A stretch of DNA of 64,000 nt from Aplectana chamaeleonis (taxonomy: Eukaryota; Nematoda; Chromadorea; Rhabditida; Cosmocercidae), in NCBI GenBank assembly GCA_029168955.1, contig JAPDOI010001709.1:62001-126000 (forward strand), written 5' to 3'. Each line of letters begins with the position of its first letter. Positions within the stretch are counted from its first letter, which is position 1. The notes under the pieces are model-generated. The model had not been told where the DNA came from and did not search any database. It was given only the letters and a program-made list of their open reading frames with translations. Of this stretch, positions 57,446-64,000 are shown one piece after another. The translations under genes and the position numbers were made by a program.

Positions 57446-57931
57446 AGGCAGTGTTCACGATGAAAATCGTTCTTGTGTTTTTTCGCCTATCTTGAAAACG
57501 GCCATATGCTGATTCCAATGGTGTCTCTGAAATCATACAAGACCTTCTGTGATAGCAGTTATGGTACCTCAAAGATTGAGCTATGGAAACATGGTGGACG
57601 AGTTGTTCGAGGCTTGTAACCTCCGTCTTTTGCAGCCGATCTATGCGAGCTGACCTGAGTAAAGAGAGAAGCTGAGAATGAAGGGAAGAACGGGGCTAAT
57701 GATTGAAAATCATCGCTCATCTCACGAGCTCGAGCATTAATTTGTTCACGTCGATGGGCGTGTGATGCGCTTTTGGGGTTTTCAATGCGCTCGAAGTTGC
57801 AACTTCGGGCTCTTTTGGGGCTCTTCCTGGCTTGTTTTCATGCGTTCTTTCGATGTTAACGTTACAGAGTGTCCCTCCACAACCCAATCCTAGTGGAATT
57901 TCGAAAACTTTTTTCATCGTGAGCACTGCCT
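57446..57931 (-). mobile_element. TA/TTAA MITE, family A copy 4
   Basis: It is flanked by TTAA at 57,442-57,445 and 57,932-57,935. Termini AGGCAGTGTTCACGATG and CATCGTGAGCACTGCCT. It is inverted relative to 27,841 and 43,483. Confidence 0.75.
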
Positions 57932-58021
57932 TTAAGAAACCAAGTATTATTGCAGAAATCGCGACTATTCGACTGATCCTGTGATGATGGTGATTAATGA
58001 TCATAAGCGGTGAATCAAAAA

Positions 58022-58195
58022 ATAAAGCATCCTACGCGCTGAAAACCACCTCCCGTTTTTTTTTGGGTTATAATCATTGGTTGGACCCGACTAAAAACGT
58101 AGGTAGTTTTTTGGGTCACCAACGCATTATTGTCAAGATATGGGAGATCGAATGCCCTGAATTCCGTCAAAACAGACCGGCCCTCCGACTATGGA
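58022..58195 (+). mobile_element. SINE-like copy 3
   Basis: AGCATCCTACGCGCTGAAAA and ATAATCATTGGTTGGACC match the 9,103-9,314 unit, continuing to ATGGGAGATCGAATGCC. The tRNA-like front is truncated at the left. Confidence 0.5.
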
Positions 58196-58209
58196 AAAAT
58201 TGCATCAGC

Positions 58210-58515
58210 AGTAGACCAATCCCGTCTTGGAGGCTCTCAATCGATGACTTCAGGGCAAGGTCTATCCAGGGTCCCGGCACTATCCATTGCTAATCAAGCT
58301 CGACCTGGTAGCAATGTCGCCGTGACGGTGCCTCAACACAGCCGCGATGAAAACAGCCTCGGATGTGATCAGGCACTTTCACAGCGACATTGATACCAGG
58401 TCGCGGTGACGATTGTGAGCTTGATGAGCCAAGGCTGGTGCCGAGTTCCTAAATAGACCCTGCCCTGAGGCACCGCTCAGGAGCCTTCCAGGCGGGGTCG
58501 GTCCTACACGAGGCA
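58210..58515. mobile_element. Foldback element, arms about 130 bp
   Basis: GGGCAAGGTCTATCCAGG, ATCAAGCTCGACCTGGTAGC and ATGTCGCCGTGAC at the left are mirrored by the right arm (GATACCAGGTCGCGGTGAC, AGACCCTGCCCTGAGG). Non-coding. Confidence 0.65.
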
Positions 58516-59074
58516 TACCTATATGGTTTTGTCTGTAGCACTTCTTTAGTCGCTATTTTTCGCATGACAAGGTCTACTCACCACATTGCCCACAAAATGG
58601 AACCCTAACCAAATCACAATGTAGGTGAATTCATTGAGGACACTCAAAATTACACCACTGAAGACAATATATTCCACAAGGCATTAGAGAATCTCCCTCC
58701 AACCTCGTTACAAAGAGTGTGACCGGTTCCAACGATTGCGTTAAGGGATCGATAACGAAACAATCATGCTTAACAAACGTGCTAGAAGATGCGCAACAAG
58801 AGGTACGTGTAGATCAACAACTCATGGACACGTGCTTTAGAGTACAAATAAAAGTGAGAAATTACTGCTGTACTAGAACACAATACAAGATCCGATTCAG
58901 AAGTCACTAAACAACATTCGAGCTGCAAAGTACCCTGAGCAACAGAGATACAATAAACCTTACACCTTTCTAAAAAACCGTCAGCAAAACATAAAAGAAA
59001 CACACAACAAGCTCAAACCCAACGAGGTGAGGGTCACCGACAGCTTTAAGCTAAAAAAACTGATGAAGGCAACT
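58516..59074. other. No gene seen
   Basis: AT-rich, short frames only. Confidence 0.35.
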
Positions 59075-59344
59075 GTCCCAATTCGGGACTCTTCTGTCCA
59101 TATGTCAATTACTCCCTTGTTATTGTTCTTAATTTGCTGAAGCGAGCCACCACCCTGGTGGCCCGACCTCTGGCATACGCCCCTTTACGACCTTGATGGG
59201 GTGGATCATTTTATGTGGTGGACTGGTCATTATATTCTCTGGTTGTCGTCTCACCGCCTTTCGGCGGACAATAAATAATCTGAACCACCAAGTATTCTCT
59301 GGGCACTGAAAGCCCATAGTGGTGAAATAATCCACTGCCACCGA
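59075..59344 (+). repeat. 270-bp direct repeat, left copy
   Basis: It begins GTCCCAATTCGGGACTCTTC and ends GTGGTGAAATAATCCACTGC plus CACCGACAA. It holds two small hairpins (GCCACCACCCTGGTGGC and ACCGCCTTTCGGCGGACA). The right copy at 60,172 differs at only a few per cent of positions by eye. Confidence 0.75.
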
Positions 59345-60171
59345 CAATCTGGTGCGTCGGCTAAACTTGTGCCGTTTTCATACAGTTCACCCAAGACTAT
59401 TCAAATTGAAGCCCACCCAAGACTGCCGGATTAGGTGTACCCTATCTGTCTGGACCGTTAGTGGTAGTATTGTTCATAATATCTCTACCAATTATAGCAC
59501 GCTTTACGGTCAAAGTTGTTGTCGGCGCACTTAAGGTCATCTGGGTTGTCTTCAAATTTGTCGTATACATGACACAGCGCGCAAAAAGGCACATCTATCA
59601 TTAGATTATGAAGGATCTTATTCTCTTTTCGTCATGTCATAATCACTTCTACGTACATATTCCTCTATATACTAACTACTCGTCTGCCACCCACCTTTGC
59701 CTTTCGTCATCCCAACTCCATTCTGGTCAACTCCCTTTCCCCACCTCGTTGCTGCACTATCGCCGTCGTCACTTACCCCTTCATCACGTACACTCATGCT
59801 TATTCGCCATATTACTGCATAATGGTCAGCCTCCCACTCACCTTTGCCGTCGTTCATTATAATAATGGTTATTCGCCATCGTAATGGTTATCCTATATGG
59901 TACTATGTACATTCTATATGGTCTATATGGTTCTATATATGCTGGAATCAATCCGTGTCATCCAATGCTATGCTGCAATTAAACAAACTGGCAACAACGA
60001 CAACAACACCAACGACCGAGGATTGATAACCATGTGAAATTTTCAGATGATTTTTTTTGAAATTATTATGTTGAATCGTAGTTTCTAGTTTTGTTGTTGA
60101 CATACCATGCATTTTCATCTGTATTACTATGGTGTAACTAATGCTATGTATCCCTTTGTGTCAGGCGGAGT
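59345..60171. other. Spacer between the direct repeats, no gene
   Basis: About 830 bp with short frames only and TCTATATGGT repeats near 59,905-59,935. No primer-binding site or polypurine tract was found at its edges. Confidence 0.4.
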
Positions 60172-60437
60172 GTCCCGATTCGGGACTCTTCTGTCCATAT
60201 GTCAATTACTCCCTTGTTGTTGTTAATTGCTGAAGCGAGCCACCACCCTGGTGGCCCGACCTCTGGCATACGCCCCTTTGCGACCGTGATGGGGCGGATC
60301 ATTTTGTGTGGTGGACTGGTCATTATATTCTCTGGTTGTCGTCTCACCGCCTTGCGGCGGACAATAAATAATCCGAACCACCGAGTATTCTCTGGACACT
60401 GAAAGCCCATAGTGGTGAAATAATCCACTGCCACCGA
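60172..60437 (+). repeat. 270-bp direct repeat, right copy
   Basis: GTCCCGATTCGGGACTCTTC through to AATCCACTGCCACCGA, same orientation as 59,075-59,344, with a small deletion near TGTTGTTAATTGCTGAAG. Confidence 0.75.
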
Positions 60438-60567
60438 AAACAACGGAAATCACAATATCACGGACTTGCGGCGAAGCACATATCGAGGACAAGAAAATAA
60501 TTTGAGAAATATGTTATTGAAGACAACGCTGTTTTAGAAATAGGTATATCATAGAAATGCTGACAAG

Positions 60568-60743
60568 AAAAACAATTTCTTCTCGATCAACAAGTACAAA
60601 CAAAGCAAAAATGGAACGAAAGCCATCCTACTCCGGCAGTGACGTCAAATTCTGAAAAGAAAAACAATTTCTTCTCGATCAACAAGTGCAAACAAAGCAA
60701 AAATGGAACGAAAGCCATCCTACTCCGGCAGTGACGTCGCGAT
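60568..60743 (+). repeat. 92-bp tandem duplication
   Basis: ACAATTTCTTCTCGATCAAC starts at 60,572 and again at 60,664. The units share AAATGGAACGAAAGCCATCC and CCGGCAGTGACGTC and differ at one or two positions. Confidence 0.85.
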
Positions 60744-60984
60744 GTTTCGGCAACCTCCAGTGACCGACCTACGACAGTGGTCCGACTTTGACAGCCCTCA
60801 GTCACTACAACGTCATCAGCATTTATCGCCTTCTATTAGTGTCAGCGTCATCAACCGGTACTAGACCTCTCTCAACGTTAACATCGCCAATATATCAGAA
60901 GTGATGGAATTTTGTTCTCGTTTGGAGTGTCATGAATTCGGTTCATGATGTTTTGGGTAGTAATTTGCTAATGTAGGATGTACA

Positions 60985-61132
60985 TATCGTCCATCACTGG
61001 ATGAGGGATGGCCGCGACGCTGCTTGGCGGGAAAAATTGCGCGATCAATAGCCCCTCTCCCTTCGTTTTCCCGCGCGCAATTTTTCCCGCCAAGCAGCGT
61101 CGCGGCGATCCCTCATCCAGTGATGGACGATA
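60985..61132. mobile_element. 148-bp hairpin element W
   Basis: TATCGTCCATCACTGGATGA and CGACGCTGCTTGGCGGGAAA at the left pair with TTTCCCGCCAAGCAGCGTCG and TCATCCAGTGATGGACGATA at the right. The loop is about 45 bases. Palindromic TGTCATGAATTC words lie on both sides (60,929 and 61,306). A partial copy is in receptor gene 1 intron 4. Confidence 0.75.
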
Positions 61133-61350
61133 TTTTGTGTGTATGCAACAGGACCGTAAGCGTAAGCAAAAGAACAAGAAGAGACAAACACAGAAATGGT
61201 TAGTTGACAAAGGATCAAAACGCAATCATCAGTTTTGGCGGGGTTGACGCCTAGCCGCAAGCTTATCATTATGTCAGTCTTGATCTTCCGTGCTCAGGAA
61301 TGTCATGAATTCCATTCGTGACATTTTTAGCTATCACACTGACACTGCAT
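61133..61350. other. Region between hairpin W and the Helitron remnant
   Basis: No gene. It may contain the Helitron 3' end, but no convincing hairpin plus CTRR was seen. Confidence 0.3.
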
Positions 61351-62461
61351 TCATGAGATAATAGCGTACCGCCCAGTTGTGTAGTATAAAAGCGCCCTGT
61401 TCAAAGCCACTGGGTCGGCATACCTCTCTGAGCGTTCCACCGCCAGCAGACGGGCCCACCACCGGCATACAACCAATACGAAACGAATACAAGGGACATA
61501 TAACATAAACATGTTACGCACACATACGAAACCCGATCGCCGTCGAGCACGGGACACCGCGACGTAAAGCTGCACGTGGCTGGAAACTTAACGAGGCAGA
61601 TACACTCCAAAAAAATCAAATGCTTGTTCTTGCGACTTGTGGATTGTGATGGCAAACGCAGGCTTCACACAACATTGATGTCGCGACAGTGCGAAATCAA
61701 AGGTTTTACTGGAATCTAATGTTATTCGCGGTATGATAACGTCATGACAGAACTTCGCGCTCTCTGTTATGATCCTTCCACGTATAGTTGTCCGTGAGCT
61801 GAGTTTCGCGAAGGCGAGTTCCGTTGCACAGCCTCTCGGACACCTTCAAGTTGCGCAGGAGCATCACAATTGCGTTCACCTTCGACCTCAGCTCATGAGG
61901 TGGCAGATCTGGTGACTAAAGGAAGTTAAGAAACTCTGGCGATGCATTCATCCACATCATCCTTGATGAAGTCCGAACTAGTATAAAACTTTAACTTGCT
62001 TCGCAATAGTGATATGACGCGTTCATTGTGGCTCGTCGCTTCAGAGTTGAAACTACAAAGGATAGCACGTTTCTGCATTCCTTCATAGCCGTTCGCGCGC
62101 AGACACGCACCAAAAACGTGCTCGAATAATTCGCCGGCAACTATTTATTAGCTTCGACGCTAACTGGATGTTTCTAAACTCGGCAGCGATAATATCTTCA
62201 CCGCTTTTGCAGAGCCCATTTCTTGAATTCAAATTCTTTGCTGTCAAAGCGCACGTTCTCGGTGAGCTCGAAATTGAGGAAAAATCTTCTTAAGTGGCTC
62301 CTCTTAATTAAAAGCGGCCGTAGTTCACTTTGATTTGATCGAGGCTGCACTAGCAAACACTGACGAAAGTCACCTTTAAAAACCGTCAGTGCACCGCCGA
62401 AGAGCGTGTTGGGATTCTTGCGCGTATTTCGCATAATTGCCTGCTGTAAGAATAAAAACAA
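61351..62461 (-). pseudogene. Decayed Helitron helicase C-terminal region
   Basis: The PIF1-like helicase of Helitrons unwinds DNA for rolling-circle transposition. On the minus strand, several frames in series match its C-terminal half: FGGALTVFKGDFRQCLLVQP, then IKRSHLRRFF and NFELTENVRF (from 62,461), then PEFLNFL, PDLPPHELRSKVNAIVMLLR and LCNGTRLRE (about 61,810-61,960), then FAITIHKSQEQAFDFFGVYL and finally HVQLYVAVSRARRRSGFV (from about 61,575). Stops and frameshifts separate these blocks, including a stop just before HVQLY. The upstream helicase motifs and the Rep domain were not found. The 3' CTRR end was not identified with confidence. It is a fossil. Confidence 0.85.
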
Positions 62462-62582
62462 TTATACTTTTCCCAAACAAAAATCGGCAATCTCGGCCAG
62501 TGCAAGGTTGTGAGGGCACCTCAGCTCTTTATGCAATAACATCTCGGCTTCTTCATAGAGATGGGTTGAACATGACTCCAGG

Positions 62583-62945
62583 GGCGGCATGCACGTACGC
62601 GGCGGGTTAGGTTGGGGTTATGCAGGGTTTGAGGCGTCGGCGCGTTTGGTGATAGCAGCACGAGGGCTGAAAAGGGGTTGCGCTAGAAGTGCAAATTCGT
62701 TCCCTCTCCAACCCTACCTAGGACGGCGGGGCAGCCAAAGCCACCAGTTATTGATTGTCTCCAGCACTCGCAGAACAATCGTCAAACGTGCCGACGCCCC
62801 AAACCCTGCCCAACCCCAAACTAACCCGCTGCGTACGTGCATGCCGCCCGTGGGCATTTCCGTACGCAGCCGGATATTTTGGGGTTGGGCAGGGATTGGG
62901 GCGTCGGCGCGTTTGGTGATTGCTCTGCGGGTGCTGGAGACATGG
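62583..62945. mobile_element. Foldback MITE, family V copy 2 plus a third partial arm
   Basis: The left arm (GGGGCGGCATGCACGTACGC, GGCGTCGGCGCGTTTGG) is mirrored by a right arm ending at 62,849. A further partial arm follows at 62,857-62,945 in the same orientation as the left one. The 174-codon frame across it results from the GC-rich arms. Confidence 0.65.
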
Positions 62946-64000
62946 AAACGTCGATGTCAATCAGGCTCCCGCAACAACAAGAAAGCTCGATTTCATGCTC
63001 ACACTAGGGATTGCTTCAAATTTTTGCGGATCAGTGTTTTGATAGTTGTAGGTGTACGGCAGAACATAAGCGATCCGTGCTCGAAATCCCCTAAATACCC
63101 CAGGAGATTCTAGAGAAGGGCTCATTCATAGCTCAGCAAGTAGAAGAAGCGTACCAAAAGGACGATTGAACTCAAAAGCTATACTTTTCCTCTTCTTTTG
63201 GCAAGCACTGCAAGGTTAAACAAAATTAGAAGTTTTATTCATAAAACATGTAAAAAAAGAAATATTTTTGACTAAAGGTGCCAATAACTACAACCAGAAT
63301 GATCAGAAACCAGATGACCATAAACGTCTATATCTAGGATAATTGCCCGGAACAAATAACTAAAAAAAGAAAGACACTCAGATCTTTTTTCTTGCCCCGG
63401 ATCTGTTCCGGAACTCTCCTGAGTACTACCCACGGACAGTTCTTCTCGACTAGTCCGCTAGGATAACTCTTTTTTGTCCCCTTTTCTAATGCATTGCAAA
63501 ATCCGACCCATAGAGTCAATAACTGCAATAGAAAAACGAAATAAGATATTCAACTCATAGAGTCAATAACTGCAACCGAGATGATGAAGGGTGACCACAG
63601 ATGAGGTTTTTTAGAAAAAATTACTCGATGACCCTTCAGAACTTCTTTAGAGATTTCCTTCAGAGGCAACAATTGATGCGAATGATATCAAGGAAAGTAT
63701 GAAGTGAACGTAGAGTAACCCTAAAAGATTATAAAAAACACCTTGCTAAAGTGGAATAAGAATCTTTAGAAATGCTCCAGAACACTTGAGGTGAAAAACC
63801 CCACCAAGTTTCTGCATTGGAAGCATATATACATGTTATTACACATTCGAATTTCGTAAGGGAAAGTCTAAATTTTCCCGCATGCTGTCGTGTCACATGT
63901 TTAATACGTGAACGTTGCACCCAAAACGACGTAAAAGACGCCAGTACCCCTAGGGAGCTCCCATTCTACTCCCCCGGTTGTTTCGATGTGTACCCCGCAG
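62946..64000. other. No gene seen
   Basis: A short direct repeat CATAGAGTCAATAACTGCAA occurs at 63,510 and 63,556. Otherwise no coding pattern. Confidence 0.35.

Noticed and set aside
59074..60437. LTR retrotransposon or TRIM with 270-bp LTRs
   Set aside because: Although the repeats could be read as TG...CA, both continue into the same CCGA, and no primer-binding site, polypurine tract or target duplication was seen.
62589..63113. 174-codon + frame
   Set aside because: It runs through a GC-rich foldback whose arms are mirror images, so the openness is a by-product of composition.

Overview
The window is nuclear DNA of a nematode, most likely a rhabditid or strongylid (clade V) species with a repeat-rich genome. 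The evidence is two chemoreceptor genes of the nematode-specific Str superfamily, very short introns with consensus GT...TTTCAG borders, a TTTCAG acceptor directly in front of each start codon (as in spliced-leader trans-splicing), and a dense population of Tc1/mariner, hAT, Helitron, Penelope-like and LINE remnants. I cannot name the species. No prokaryotic feature, CRISPR array, rRNA or convincing tRNA gene was seen.

Only two genes look intact. Both are five-exon Str-type seven-transmembrane receptors on the + strand: gene 1 spans 5,720-8,468 (339 aa) and gene 2 spans 48,390-53,620 (336 aa). They share all four intron positions and phases, and exons 2, 3 and 4 have identical lengths (161, 205 and 177 nt), so they are duplicates about 40 kb apart. 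The third intron of gene 2 has grown to 4 kb through repeat insertion. Both starts lie within about 50-115 bp of a transposon end.

The rest is a mosaic of mobile DNA. 1-5.6 kb: Tc1-type terminal repeats, a GCGCAC/CACA low-complexity tract, a tandem array of TGACGTCA-like sites, two copies of a 0.33-kb foldback family and a 1.2-kb inverted duplication carrying a fragment of a small Cys-containing ORF. 8.5-17 kb: a SINE-like inverted pair, abutting MITEs, a Tc1 element whose transposase lacks its first catalytic Asp, a LINE 3' end and foldbacks. 18-20.1 kb: a 2.1-kb non-autonomous hAT-like element with a perfect 8-bp target duplication, itself carrying an 0.9-kb foldback. 20.4-35.4 kb: inverted-repeat elements, MITEs, two arrays of a 43-bp satellite and a 1.6-kb palindrome made of two inverted Tc1 3' halves. 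39-41.3 kb: a 5'-truncated Penelope-like element (reverse transcriptase plus GIY-YIG) with inverted flanking repeats and a hammerhead-like motif. 41.8-48.3 kb: MITEs sharing boundaries, hairpins and a nested hAT-type MITE. 53.7-64 kb: further foldbacks, a 270-bp direct repeat pair and a decayed Helitron helicase.

A recurrent theme is a MITE superfamily with termini beginning AGGCA beside TTAA (probably a TA target). Different families abut while sharing one TTAA, forming chains of two or three elements. The two receptors presumably act in chemosensory neurons; nothing else here looks like a pathway or operon. Repeat boundaries were read by eye and may be off by several bases.
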